Made by a program: the position numbers and the translations under genes. The notes below the pieces were generated by a model. It did no database searches, was not told where the DNA came from, and was given only the letters and a program-made list of their open reading frames with translations. This document shows, one piece after another, positions 11,026 through 23,059 of a stretch of 64,000 nt of DNA; position 1 is the first letter of the stretch, and every line of letters begins with the position of its first letter. This DNA comes from Congeria kusceri. Its lineage: Eukaryota > Mollusca > Bivalvia > Myida > Dreissenidae. The stretch lies in assembly GCA_027627225.1 (NCBI GenBank), contig CM051027.1, positions 89,527,651 through 89,591,650 on the forward strand, written 5' to 3'.

Positions 11026-12278
11026 AAATATATCAGGATTGGCATTAAACCCGGGTTTTATAGTATTGACCGGCCCGGGTGGGTAATACTGGGAAAAACC
11101 GGGTTTAACAGGGTTTTACTGGGCAATACTGGGGAAAAAAGATATTGTACAATTATATTTACATTACATACTAATAATGAATTTCTACATATAAACACAT
11201 ATCAAATAACAATTATATAATGTAAGTTACACTGTTTATTTCTATTTCATGTGGAAACATATTGATAATTTATTTTCTTTTTCACAAAATTTAAGTTGAA
11301 TTTTTTGGTCACTTTCCTTATATTTTTCTCAGTATATAGTTGTATAATGTAACATAATTATTTTTATGGAAGAAAAAGAGGAAATGAATGTATAAGAAAA
11401 ACTAGACAATTCTAACATATTCTTGAGTTATAAAATGTTAGTTGATGTCATGTTGCATTAAGCCCCTCTTGCAGCCCCATGCTGTACATCAAATTAATGA
11501 CACATTGTGATATCATTTATGACCCATTCACAATATGTACACCCTCTTAAACAAATACAAACATTGATTGAATTGACAGATCTATGCAAGTGGTGCAAGG
11601 CACAAAGGCCCATGTCAATTACGGGCCTATTCCAAACCATGAAAACATGGATTGATTTGCACCTTTAAGTGACTGATTCCAGCTGTTAATTGTGCATCAG
11701 TATAAAAATAATTATTCTTTAATGCTTCATCATTAACAATCCTGCTTTTAAAGTGAAAAAATGAAAGTAAGTAATGAAAAGTGATTTGTCTAGTAATCCC
11801 CGGTATTGCCCAATATCAGATTATAATAATATTGAAAGGCTTGCATTATTATCCAGAGACGGCCTCCCTAACTTTTATTGTCAACAAAAAAAGAACAGTT
11901 CAATGCAAGAAATAAAGAAGGATGAGTAATTGTAGACATATTTCAATATAAAGCGGAATCATTTCACAAACAAAATAGAAAATATTTCATGATAAGCGTT
12001 GCCATCGAAAAATGAATGAATAAACCAGTGGATATGTGCCGGCACTTAAAAAATACTGTAACTATATATGCATATATTGGATCTGCAAAACTAAACAAGT
12101 CATTTTCTGAATGACATAAGTTAACAGAGCATTTAGATTTTAAAAAACAATTAAAACTGCATATTAACTGAAGAAAAAATAGTATTGCCCAGTATTGCCC
12201 ACTTTCAGAGTATTGACTGGGGAGGGAAACGCCGGGAAAACCCGGGGGTGGGTGATTCGTGCCAACCCTGAAATATAT
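11026..12278. mobile_element. Non-autonomous hAT element with 8-bp TSD
   Basis: The element spans 11034-12270, with ends CAGGATTGGCA and TGCCAACCCTG. It is flanked by perfect direct repeats AAATATAT at 11026-11033 and 12271-12278. CAGG..TTGGCA ends plus an 8-bp duplication are diagnostic of the hAT superfamily. Sub-terminal C/G-rich words ('aaacccggg', 'tattgcccagtattgccc') appear at both ends. There is no transposase ORF, so it needed help in trans. Confidence 0.85.
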
Positions 12279-12347
12279 ATTTACTATTTTTATCCATAAT
12301 AATACTACGATACAGTTTTAAGTTAAATAACTAGTTTAATAAATAGA

Positions 12348-12353
12348 TTTATT
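12348..12353 (-). terminator. Poly(A) signal of the fucosyltransferase
   Basis: AATAAA on the minus strand, about 107 bp past the stop codon. This spacing suits a short 3' UTR. Confidence 0.5.
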
Positions 12354-12459
12354 TCGGTCGCATCCATATTTTTGGTCATGAGAAAGGTAGCAAACATTAT
12401 TATGTTTGTTCAAAGAATAGAACCAAGATCTTATGCAAACAAAAGTTTATATCAAAATG

Positions 12460-13635
12460 TTAGAAGTACGAGCACATAACCTCCACTTTCTCGCACATGT
12501 CGTCCCGTACCCAGGTGTCTATGTCCACGTACACCTGCCCAGGCCTTGTGCTATCGTGCAGTGCCATGCACACCTTGCACGCGCTACAGGTGGTGACCCG
12601 ATTGATGAAATGCCGCCTATATTCGAAATAACTGTTATAAAGGGCCTCGTCATTTGAAACTCTTTTAATGTATTCGCTAGCTTTTTCTATACTTTCAAAG
12701 TCATACATATTAATGTATGAATTTGGTATAACGAGTGATGAGTTAATGCTTTTCCAGTTCACAATTGGGACTTGATCACGATCTAATGAGCCCCAGTATT
12801 TCTCTGTCACATAGTCTCTGCAGTTGTCATTTTCAAAAGCGAGGTAAAATTTGTATTCTTTCATAATCTTTAAACACTCTTTATCTTTGGGGTCTTTTGA
12901 AGACCCACATGGCTTGTTATAGCACGAACCATATTTATCAATACGCATATGTTTTTCTAAAGCATCTATTATTTTATACCGTCTACCGGGGTCAAAACAG
13001 TTTCCAATACGAACAGTCGCTTCTTTTGATTTTTCGCGGTAAACATTTCTCTGAGAAACATCACTGGATAGTTTTTGTCTTTCCGAAGGACTCAACTTAT
13101 ATGGTAATCCATACGGAGCCAGTATATCCGCATCTGTGCGATACCATTTCGTCCAATTAAATTTGCCATTAAGAATTCGAATATTTCCAAACAAGTGAGG
13201 TGGTGGCTCCAGATTTTCCAGAATCCAGACCTGGTCGGGGGTTCGGTAGGTAGGGAACTCTATGGTCTCGGCTGTGCCTACGCTCCATTTCCTCAGCCAA
13301 ATGTCTGTTAAATGGAACTCGACCGCGTCTACCGTTCGGATCTCCAATTTGTCCTCAGTGACGTCACATTTAGCCGGACACTGTTGTAGACACTTTCTGT
13401 ATGAGTCAATAACAGATGATCCGAAAAATTGTGTCCACAATAATATTTTCTTCACATGTTTTGTTTGGAAATATGGATTTGGGAATATAGTTTTCTGTTT
13501 CTTGTTTCCCTTACCTTTTCCATCTTTGAGTTTGACCAAACACAATAAAATCAGCACAATCACAACACAGTACACCAAATAACGTTTTTGGTTTCTCAAG
13601 TATCTTGATAGCCTTACCAATGTAGCCATCGCCAT
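12460..13635 (-). CDS. Alpha-1,3-fucosyltransferase (GT10), type II membrane protein
   Basis: A single-exon gene of 391 codons. It transfers fucose from GDP-fucose to GlcNAc on glycans in the Golgi. After a short cytosolic tail there is one membrane segment at about residues 19-36 (YLVYCVVIVLILLCLVKL), a basic stem, then the lumenal domain. The GT10 hallmarks are present: FNWTKWYRTDADI (about 159-171) and the nucleotide-sugar motif FYLAFENDNCRDYVTEKYW (about 263-281) followed by PIVN. C-terminal cysteines (CSACKVC) fit the disulfide pattern of the family. The first ATG in frame is at 13635; the frame extends to a TTG at 13656, and a TAG lies just beyond at 13674-13672. A 3' splice-like TTTTAG upstream suggests a non-coding 5' exon. 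Acceptor specificity cannot be told. Best match in kind: 'alpha-(1,3)-fucosyltransferase C-like' proteins of molluscs. Confidence 0.93.
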   Translation of the reverse strand: MAMATLVRLSRYLRNQKRYLVYCVVIVLILLCLVKLKDGKGKGNKKQKTIFPNPYFQTKHVKKILLWTQFFGSSVIDSYRKCLQQCPAKCDVTEDKLEIRTVDAVEFHLTDIWLRKWSVGTAETIEFPTYRTPDQVWILENLEPPPHLFGNIRILNGKFNWTKWYRTDADILAPYGLPYKLSPSERQKLSSDVSQRNVYREKSKEATVRIGNCFDPGRRYKIIDALEKHMRIDKYGSCYNKPCGSSKDPKDKECLKIMKEYKFYLAFENDNCRDYVTEKYWGSLDRDQVPIVNWKSINSSLVIPNSYINMYDFESIEKASEYIKRVSNDEALYNSYFEYRRHFINRVTTCSACKVCMALHDSTRPGQVYVDIDTWVRDDMCEKVEVMCSYF

Positions 13636-14084
13636 ACTAGATTTTAACCTCTCCAATCGATGTTTCAGTTTCTAAAATACATCAAATTTTATCGACAACT
13701 TGCACGTAGGTATGCTGTAAACGCCATTATCGTGTACATATATACACACGAAGAAATATGTACACAGAGTTTAATACAATGTCACACTACTACAGTATAG
13801 TTGCGTTAACAGTAATTACACACGCACATACCTTGTAATTTATGCTATTTCCTTCACATTAAATTCTAAGGATTATGCACAATTTAAACAAAGCTTTACA
13901 GCTCTACACTGCTGATTACACAGTTGGTTAAAGTCACTTTTATATTCATTCGATTGTGTTGTTAAAAGTAGAGAAATCTCAACTGTGGACAACTTCATAA
14001 CATGAACAACTTCATAACTTCCTTGCAATCGGTATGTTCTATTGTTCTATTGTGGAAAGCGCGTTTAATATAAGGGACACAACC
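13636..14084. other. Upstream region of the fucosyltransferase
   Basis: Non-coding. Read on the minus strand it should hold the promoter and any 5' UTR exon. A TTTTAG at about 13677-13672 could be a splice acceptor. No clear TATA or CCAAT pair was seen. Confidence 0.35.
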
Positions 14085-14090
14085 GTGATG

Positions 14091-14700
14091 TATGGAACGC
14101 CTTAACTGTCTTATAACACCAACTATTATGATATAGTCAATTTGAATGCGCATAAATGTATGCAACCATTATATAATTGCACAGTCTCTATATATAAATA
14201 TGAAATTTGAATATATTAAGATAAAACATTAATATATAAAGATATAACTTCCTTATATGTAGATAAAACTTACAGGGATACAGATACAACTATATTATAT
14301 ACAGATATTATTTCATTATACATAGGCATTATTTGTTTATATGAAGGTAAAAGGTCTTTATATGAACATAAAAACCCTATAGAATAAAGATAAAATTGTA
14401 TTATATAAACATATATCGTGTTTATATGCAGGTAAACTTTGAAATTTATACTGTAAACCTTAAATTGCTTTATATAAATATGTAATCTCGACACATAAAG
14501 ATAAACTGTTAGTACATAAAGCTGTGAATGCTTTATAGGATCCTAAACCGTTGTATGATAAAGATTATACTTTATTATAAAAACATATAATGTGTTTATA
14601 TGCAGGTAAACATCGAAATTTATGCTATAAATATAAACTTGCTTTATACAAATATATAATATTAATGCACAGAGATAAAAACTTAATATATGAAGCTTTT
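14091..14700 (+). repeat. Left long terminal inverted repeat
   Basis: After the perfect 25-bp tip, divergent sequence is followed by a block at about 14163-14272 (AACCATTATATAATTGCACA onward) that is inverted at about 24284-24392. Further in are AT-rich sub-repeats: 'gtttatatgcaggtaaac(t/a)t(t/c)gaaattta(t)' occurs at about 14420 and 14597, a ~177-bp internal duplication. The first ATG of the transposase lies about 700 bp from the tip. Confidence 0.75.
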
Positions 14701-14789
14701 AAAAAACGCTGGAGGAAGTTGATAGCACAATAGTAACATACCGTGAAGATGTGAGTTGGTTGATTTGTGTTTGGAACATTTGTACCACA

Positions 14790-16827
14790 ATGGATATGGA
14801 TTTGATACTTGAGCGACTTGGACAGGATGAAGATGTTATACGGCGCTTTAGACAGGAGAAGATTACACCAGATATCATATCACTTATGTCTTTGTATGAA
14901 TTCAACTGCTTGGGTATTAGTGACAGAACAACTATCATGAAATTGTGTGTTCAATGTATGTTACAGGAGTAATCCGTGGTCACATAATAGAACTAGCTGT
15001 ACAAATATACGTTTTGAAATTTCAAGTATCACGATTGAAAAGTTGTTCGAAGCCGGATATTCAGTAAAGGATACCAGTATTGCACTTGGAGTATCTGAAA
15101 GTACGTTATACCGGAAGATGAGACAATTTGGCTTGTCAAAGCTCGTGTTTACCGATATGGATAATGATGAACTAAACAATGTTGTTGCCATGACTATCAC
15201 TGAATTTTCAAGATGTGGAGAGGAAATGCTGCGAAAAGCTTTACTTCAGAAAGGAATCAATGTACAAATTCTTATGTAGCTCTAGATCTTAGAAATTAAA
15301 GGCATATACATAGACCTGTACATTGTACATGAATGCGATATGATATGCTAAACAGGTCTAGGGAAGTCACATTTTTGCAGACTGTCTGCAAAAATAAAGA
15401 CAGTCAGTAAATTTGCAGATTGAAATGTCTGTAAATTTACAGGCATTGAATGATGGAAAAATGTATTATGTTAAAATAAACATTAAAAAAAATATTGTTT
15501 TATGGGCATTATTTTTATTATGACATATAAGGATACAATGAAGCCTCCAAAAATTATTTTGTTGACTTTGAAGATATTTTTGTTTAAAAATTTTTAAAGT
15601 CATCATTCCGAAAAATAACGTTTTTTTCCAGCTTTTATCAATGGTGCACATCGTTAATTGTAACAAATAAACATACCGTTTTCTGATCTTGCATGTTTTC
15701 TAAAACTTTTGAGCAAAATGTATGTGAACATATATGAATATAGAGAAAACTTAAACAATCGTATTGTCATAAGCCTCTAGACTTATTTGAAAGTGATTTT
15801 GCACAAATAATCCTTGTTCTACCAAGACTATTAAAATGTTTTGATCTGTCCTGTTTCTAGATGCAGTAGCAACCTTTGTTTCTTTTAGCACAGATTCTCA
15901 GGTGTGCGATATAGGGCCAATGGCCCTCTTGTTTTTAAAAAACAAAAACTTATTGTTTCTAACTCAGGTACAGCGATACAGACTTCGTCAGTGTCTCAAA
16001 CAACCAGACGAAGATGGAATTCGTACACGCAAAAGACGGAGACCAAGGCGTCGAACATACAACATTTCCGCTCCAAATTATTTATGGCACATTGACAGCA
16101 ACCATAAACTAATTCGATGGCATTTTGTTATAATAGGAGGAGTAGATGGTTTCAGCCGTTTAGTAACATATCTCAAATGCACGGACAACAACAAAGCTGA
16201 GACGGTTTCCAATGCTTCAGGGATGGTATGTCTAAATTTGGAGTTCCTGACCGCGTTAGATCAGATCAAGGCCGTGAAAACATAAAGGTCGCCGATTTAA
16301 TGATTAATGCACGTGTGGCAGGTCGTGTTAGTATGCTAACTGGGAAAAGTACACACAATCAGAGTATCGACAGACTATGGAGAGACGTTTATGACGGAGT
16401 CTTGAGCTACTTTTATGACTTATTTTACATTCTAGAGGATGAGGGACTGCTAGACATTTTAAATGAAATTGACTTATTTGCACTGCATTACGTATTTATT
16501 TATAAATGAAAGATTAATAACCTGACAAGGGGCATGGAATCATCATAGAATACGAACAGTGAACTCAACACCATGAGGCTTAACACTGCCGGTATGACGG
16601 ACAATCTGTCAGCTCAAGTTGATGATGTCCTACCACACATTGATGCAGATTCTTCGTCTGATGAGGATAGGGACCCTCTAGATAATAGACCAGTACTTGC
16701 ATCTCTTCAAACTGTTGTTGATGAAAACCGGATGCGACGGCTTCGTGAACTATGTCCTCAGAACTGGATGTCAGATAATCACGGCATAGACATCTGTTTA
16801 ACAGCTAAACAGATATTAACTGAATAA
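14790..16827 (+). pseudogene. SAM/HTH/integrase-core transposase, broken
   Basis: Parts in order: (1) 14790-14972, ATG with good context, SAM-like helix bundle starting MDMDLILERLGQDEDVIRRF; (2) to 15279, an HTH domain with EKLFEAGYSVKDTSIALGVS and 'STLYRKMRQFGL'; (3) from a 3' splice site at 15967 (CTAACTCAG), a basic RKRRRPRR stretch and the integrase core with [20 protein letters not shown] and 'GVDGFSR'; (4) [14 protein letters not shown] and THNQSIDRLWRDV; (5) a broken WNHH segment (about 16538); (6) an acidic tail at 16573-16827. The core breaks by a one-base frameshift near 16216, and stops occur near 16507 and 16530. The third catalytic residue, normally Glu in 'RIERLWRD', reads Asp. 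The layout resembles IS3-type HTH+DDE enzymes of eukaryotic DNA transposons. Confidence 0.75.
15893..15944. repeat. Solo hairpin end of Helentron-like family
   Basis: CAGGTGTGCGATATAGGGCC followed by AATGGCCCTCTTGTTT, the same end as at 3.74 and 41.42 kb. Only this end is present here. It sits in the intron 24 bp before the integrase-core exon of the transposase gene. Confidence 0.55.
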
Positions 16828-17721
16828 GAACCAATAAATTGTCATGGTGCTTATTTGCAATAATGACTGATTCTGACGACCTGATTTATGATTTAGAACT
16901 GAGTGAAGTTAAGCAGAGAAATGGAAACTGTCTGTACGCCCTTAAATAAGCTATATAGCTGCATTTTTACGAGAAATATTAGACAAACGATATGAATATC
17001 AAAATAAATAGTACAAGTAGTTAATGTTTCAAAGCATTTAATTTAATCCCTGATAGGTGATTTGACTTATGGTATGATTTAGACTAGAAAACTTCGCAAA
17101 TATCAATTTTAATAACGCATGGTACATATATTCATTATGGTGTAGTAAAATGTAATAATTATGTAAGCTGCAATTTTATGTTTCCGTCACTCAGCTTTCT
17201 ACATACTATATACCCTGTAATTGATAAAGCATAATTTATTATGTAATGGCAGAGGGGCATTTAGAGTTTACCCTGGCCTTGTGTCCGTCCGTGCACATTG
17301 GATACTAGAGTTCCTAACATCACCACACCCCTATTATATGCATCAAGGGAATTTCAAATATTTTGGCATAAATGTCCACCAATTTCAAACATGGCCAAGA
17401 ATACATTAATATACATGTACATGCACTGACCTAAGTTCCATCAAGATTAGGAAAACATTGGCATCCAGTTTATTCACTAATTTTCTTAGTATTGACCCGC
17501 CAACTTATTTTCTTAAGTCAAATGACCCATATTCAAAGTTGGTCTAGAACTCACCAAGGCAAATTTACAAGTTTCGTAATGACTTATCAAAATTATGACT
17601 TCTAGTGAATCTCGCCGAGATCTCGAGCACACATACTGTTTAACTTTCATGAAGATAGGTAAAATGTGACATTCATTGCATTCACGTTTGGAAATTGATG
17701 CAGAACAGTTCGTTTGTATAT
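16828..17721. other. Transposon interior, nothing recognised
   Basis: AT-rich DNA downstream of the transposase tail. No coding exon of either transposon gene could be supported. A GC-richer segment near 17240-17340 resembles a dispersed repeat but was not classified. Confidence 0.35.
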
Positions 17722-17972
17722 GGTTTAACGCCCTTATCGGCACTTTAAAGGCTATTTTAAAGATGGTCAGTCTTTGAAGTATCTACCTGTGAGCTATAAC
17801 CAGTGATTTCCTAGGATTTTTGCAAGCGACTTGACAGCTTTCCCACATGCATCAGAGGTGGGAGGAAAGCGACTAGGTCAACTCAACTCAGCCGTTACCT
17901 GTCATCGTGAGCCTCAAACCCACGATCTTCAAACTGGGTGTCTAGCCAGCTACCAACTGCACTAATAGGGCC
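17722..17972 (-). mobile_element. tRNA-derived SINE, copy 1
   Basis: On the minus strand it begins GGCCCTATTAGTGCAGTTGG (box A-like TAGTGCAGTTGG). About 40 nt on it has GTGGGTTTGAGGCTCACG (box B-like GGTTTGAGGCT). A unique body follows, and the 3' end is 'gtgccgataagggcgttaaacc', a 3' terminus typical of molluscan SINEs. A second copy lies at 21181-21376. It would have been transcribed by RNA polymerase III. Confidence 0.65.
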
Positions 17973-17989
17973 GGCGATGCAGGACAGAG

Positions 17990-18430
17990 GACGTGGACAG
18001 GACCAATGTGTCCATCCCACGTGACGTTTTGGTGACTTTTTGTTATTACGGGAAGCATGAACAAATGTAAACAAACCTGGACAATTGGATTTGGTTTCAA
18101 TTATTTGGCAAATGCCATATAGCTGGTGCAACTTCTTGTGTGCAAAGCTGTAACTACTTGTTAAATTTGTCCGTGTTTTTGTAAAAATAGGTAAAATCTG
18201 CTCTTTACCTGTAGAAACAGACTTTACCTGTTTTTACAAAACACGGACAGACTAACAGGTCAAAATTTAACAACTAATTGTAGACCTTTCCACAAAGAGT
18301 TGGACCAGCTATGTCTCATTGCCAAAACTATAGCAATAAAAATCTTACATCTAATTTTTAAAGTTTGTTTACATTTGTCTAGCTCCTCGTGATAACCAAG
18401 TCACGTGGGACACATTGAGGACTCAGGATG
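17990..18430. mobile_element. Near-complete palindromic (foldback) MITE
   Basis: The left arm 'ccaatgtgtc...cccacgtgac...acaaatgtaaacaaac...ttggcaaatg...tagctggt' reappears inverted in the right arm up to 'gacacattgagg' at about 18420. The centre is a hairpin of 'gtaaaaataggtaaa' and 'tttacctgtttttac' at about 18180-18240. It forms almost one long stem-loop of about 440 bp. No coding capacity; the superfamily is unknown because the ends are ragged. Confidence 0.6.
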
Positions 18431-21180
18431 GTAACACTATGGGCATAAAGTTCTGAGCTTATACATTTTATTTAGAGACTACCAGTCTATTATCACCATT
18501 TTTTATGGGTAGTAACAACACCAGGTTGTCTAAAGTTTCCTTGGGCATTTTCATTCTGCTTCTAAATCAAGTAACAAAGACTTTAAAAAAAATTAAAAAA
18601 CTATTTTTTATAACATTCTCAAATTGATGAACAGCATACTTTTGCAAAGTTGTACAAAACAAATTTCATATTAACAAACCCATTTTTACACAAGCCATAT
18701 GTACTAATAATTTTAAATTCAATGGTCTTCAAATTCTATCAACAAGAGTTCCATACCACTACAGGTGTAACGTTTTTGGGTGACATTTGAAGTAAACTTT
18801 CAAAATTTCAATGTGATTTTTTTTCCGTAAACTGCCAGGCTTACAAGAAAAATATACAACTTATATGTCAGAGCAATGTGTGCATAGTTTATTTTCCACG
18901 TTTGATTTTATTAAAATCCTCAGTCAAAACGTTACCTAAAACAACAAAGTTAAGAAAAAAAAAAAAAACAAGTGTATTTTCATTTAGCATTCATTTTTAC
19001 ATTTCATATGAAACTAGTTAGTCCACAATATAACAATAAACCATTTTAGAGGCAAAAATGTGAATTTCTATTTTATGTTACAAGTTAATAAACAATATTT
19101 TAAAATCTGACATAAATCGCTTTTATTTTATACTTTTTGTCCAATAAAATAATCAGCAAGGAGATTTTTGTATATTTTTGCACACAGTTGGTCAATGTCA
19201 TTCTTGATATAAAAATACTGAGAAAAAGATACGTCAGCATGCTTGTCTTCAAATCATCATTATTTGTCTGATATAGTAAGCGTAAAAATTTTTATTTAAC
19301 ATACATGTGGCATATCGCTTATCAAGGGACTGTATACTTGGTTAAAAGTTTAGTAATGTGGCTCTATCACAGTTTACTGATATTTATTTTACAACATATG
19401 TCAGAAAAGTCTTGTTTTCAAATTATGTCATAAACACCAAAATGCTAGATCACACATCACATATAAACTAAATATTTTTAAAAACTCTAGGTATCATTAC
19501 CACTGACCAGATGTATGTCAAAAATGTATATAATACAAAAAGTATATTCAAACAACAATGATACAATGAATGCCAACATTTTAGAACTTCTCTTTATGCA
19601 TTATGATTAATATTATGCATAAATAACACTTCAACTACTGGTCTATTAACATTTTAAGAAAGTGTGTGACAAATACTACCCAGTGCCACCAAGAAACAAA
19701 TGATAACATTTGGTGATGAATAAGAATGTTTGAACAATAACAAAGACGGCATAAAAATATGACTGTACATGGGGCTGCAAACAAAACCAATACACATAAA
19801 TGTATGACATATTTACAATGTTAAAAGGCAAAATGTATTGCATTTCAATCATTCATTGCTATTGCAGGCAAATAACAATGATGTAATTATTTTTGTGTCA
19901 TCTAATTTAAAAAAAATGCAACATTAAGTGTTAAGGAACTGTAAACTTCTTAGGATTTACAATGAATACCCTCTGTACATACTTTAGGCTACTGCTCTAT
20001 GCATATACACAAAGTACACAACTTATTATGACTAAACAAGTCTTAATTTTATTGTCAGTGGATCAGTTGACTTTCAAATCATAATTCAGTCTTACAAGAC
20101 ATACTTGGATTCATGCATTCCTCAAATACACTACAAGTGTTTAACAGCTTCCCCAACTGAATATGTGGTTCGGTATGAATGACCTCATGGAATATTCAGA
20201 TTCAAATCTTTACATAGACCATTATTAGTTTCAAATCATACACAAGACCACACTATATTCAGAATAAAGATGAAAAACTACAAGCATCTGATTCACAGTC
20301 TTAAGTACTACCAAATATACCTTCAAACTAATCTAGGTAGCCTCAGAAACCAAACACATTGTCAATTATCTTTGTATAAGTTCTTGGTGAAATTGTCATA
20401 CAACAAAAACTTTCAGTACCATGTTATAAAAGTTAAGGATCACAAAAATAGAAAATATGCCTTTCTGGTAAAATTATTGCGGGAAGGTGATCTTTTTGTT
20501 ATGAAATATTGCCTTCCAATTGAACACTATTATTATGTCACCAAATATCTCATCCCTTAAATCAAGTCAACAGCATTGTAAATATGCTTCAAAATTTACA
20601 TCTGTTTGATTGAAAAAGGCAAAATATTTATAACAAAAAATAACGAAACATCAACAGGTTATGTTTTCTAAAAAAAATAAGTCTACCTTAGAACAGGGGG
20701 GAGACCACCACTCGTATGCATAACAATATGTAGGTACAATTTACCGTGAAGCAAATTATTTGATAGGAAGAATTTGAAAATAGTCTTGACTCCAAGTGAT
20801 AGTAAACAAAACTGAGAAATGAAACTGGACACTTCTGAGAACAACAGGGTTATGATATCATCAACTCTTATTCTAAACCAAAAAATGCTAAATCAAACAA
20901 TGTGAACAGTTCGTCCTGTGATGGTAATGGATTACTTTTATCTGGCAATGTTAAATTCATTTTGTTTATGCAAGTATTTGCAGTGGGTAAGAAATTTCCA
21001 CTTTCCATGATTTGAATAGTAGGCTGAAGAGCAAAGCCTAACGCAGGTTCCTACTCTGTACATGTTGCAAACCTTAATATGCTCCCAAGATTTACTGCAC
21101 CTCTTCTTCCACCTGAAGATATACATGTAACTTGAAATAATAATAAGAAACTTGTAAAATTCTTTGGTTTGTTTGTTTTT
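18431..21180. other. Transposon interior, no gene recognised
   Basis: About 2.7 kb of AT-rich sequence. It may hold degraded exons of the right-hand minus-strand gene, since long stretches lack known repeats, but no convincing splice-bounded frame was found. Confidence 0.3.
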
Positions 21181-21376
21181 GGTTTTACATCCTTATCGGC
21201 ACTTTTAAGGTCATTTCAAAGGCGGTCTGTCTTTCAAGAATATACCTGGGTGCCATAACCAGTGCCTTCCTCAGATCTTTGCATGCGACTGACAGCTTTC
21301 CTTCTTGTGTCAGGGGTGGGAGGCAAGTGACACAACTGACGTGTCTAGTGCGCTACCAAATACACTAGCTGGGCCT
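21181..21376 (-). mobile_element. tRNA-derived SINE, copy 2 (box B lost)
   Basis: Same family as 17722-17972. On the minus strand it runs 'ggcccagctagtgtatttggtagcgcactagacac', then the shared body ('cctcccacccctgacac', 'agactgacagctttc...' inverted) and the same 'gtgccgataagga...' end. The segment with box B is deleted. Confidence 0.55.
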
Positions 21377-21499
21377 TTGAACAAGTACATGTAATACTTA
21401 TCAACATCTACAGACACAAACCCTTAAATTGTGTTCTGTAGAGCATAAACTAGCAAGTCACCAGTGACTTCAGCTTATACGCTCCCACCACTCTGATAA

Positions 21500-21990
21500 A
21501 GGAAAATAAAGGCAATAGTAACCATCATTAAGACAAACATCTTGGCCAAGTTTGAAGAAGAATGGATGGAAAATGTGACCTGTAAATCATAAACAAGGTT
21601 TTAATACTAATTTACCCCATGACTTAGTTGTTTTCCACATGTGACTCATATCTGAACTCATTCAAGACATTAAAAAAAAAACTTCGCCAGGTTTAATGAA
21701 GATTTGATAAAAAAAGTTGTCTGTACAGCGTTTACAAGGTTTTGAAACTATTTGACACCGTGGCCTAGTTTTACAACCTGTGCGACCAATATTGAAATTC
21801 ATTCCATACATCATCAAGACCAGCATCTTGGTCCAGTTTAATGACAACTGGGATGGCAAAATGGACTGTAGAGCATCAACAGAGTGCGAACAGACACAGT
21901 TGTCATTGCCAAAATATGTTTTGTTCCCAATTTGTAACAATTTCTAAATGGCAGTTTCAATTATTAGCAAGCTGTTTTAAGGCAGGCAAC
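21500..21990. repeat. Dispersed ~150-bp repeat, three units
   Basis: Units with 'attaagacaaacatcttggccaagttt', 'gtacagcgtttacaaggtttt' and 'gacttagttgtt/tggcctagttt' repeat three times with divergence (starting about 21527, 21665, 21818). The same type is seen inside the 61-bp array at 1270-1375. Confidence 0.5.
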
Positions 21991-22023
21991 TTATGTTAAA
22001 AAGACAAACATTTTGACCAAAAA

Positions 22024-23036
22024 TACGAGGGACAGTCATAAAGTTCGTGGACAACCTCGCGTTTTTGCTTAATATTTAAAAGAACTGTATAAAACCCGGT
22101 CTGTATAAACACATATATATTCTATAAAAATAAAATTGAAAACGGCTGACAATCTGCGTTCAGATAAAATTATGCGATTTTATCATGCATCATGAATGGA
22201 GTCACGGCTCACTTTGACGTAACAAAACCTCTTTAACCAAGCGTCTTACTTTAAAGCCGTCTTTTTCATAGTAAATTTACCTTCACATAAATAAAAATGC
22301 TCATAAATTTAGGAATTAAGGAATCATTATCAATTCTATGACATAATAACATGTGACCAGTAAAACCGTTCTGGACCTGTAAAGTTCACCGGTCATGATA
22401 AATGTTCGCCCAGCGTAACGTCACACAAAGAATTTGCCTTGCAAACCGTAACTGAACCTCACATTGAGACATCATCTGCACCATAAGATTCATATTTCTA
22501 CCAACAATTGAGATAATTTGTATTGGTGTTAGGTTATACTTAGAATATAAGAATATTTTTATTTGGATGCATGCGGAGTTACTAGATAAATATTTATGCC
22601 GATCTGGCTCTATAGCCATTAACCAGATTTTACTGGCTCGACGGACATTAGCTTGGTAGCGCCAAGTAGGTTTATAACAGTTACTGGATGCCATCTATAA
22701 AACACATATTGGTCTTCAACAACCACTACAACATTTCGCATCAAAACAGTGTGTTTTACATATCAACAATGGTGGAATCGCCAAAGGGATTCATTTTAAA
22801 CTTTGATGACGCTACACACGACGACGTATCGACCTCGATCAAAGTGCGCCGCAGATTGCGACATATGTTTCTACAATGTTAATTTTAATTATATTCTCTA
22901 CAAGGCTTTGCGCTGAAATTTTGTACAATAATTGGAAATACATTTGAATAAATGTGAAGCAATTTTTTTTAATTTCGAAAAAAAAAAACCACTAAATTAT
23001 GGATGGTGTCCACGAACTTTATGACTGACCCTCGTA
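22024..23036. mobile_element. Mariner-like non-autonomous element
   Basis: Inverted ends of about 30 bp, CGAGGGACAGTCATAAAGTT (from 22026) and AACTTTATGACTGACCCTCG (to 23034), sit between TA dinucleotides at 22024-22025 and 23035-23036. GAGGG..CATAAAGT ends and a TA target duplication fit Tc1/mariner. The 1.0-kb interior has short ORFs that I could not match to a DD34D transposase, so it is non-autonomous or decayed. It is inserted directly behind an exon-like piece of the right-hand gene of the large transposon. Confidence 0.75.
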
Positions 23037-23059
23037 TTAAGAAACTAGGAATATCACAT

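Noticed and set aside
13636..13656. Fucosyltransferase start at 13656
   Set aside because: The codon there is TTG; the first ATG in frame is at 13635, which is the likely eukaryotic start.
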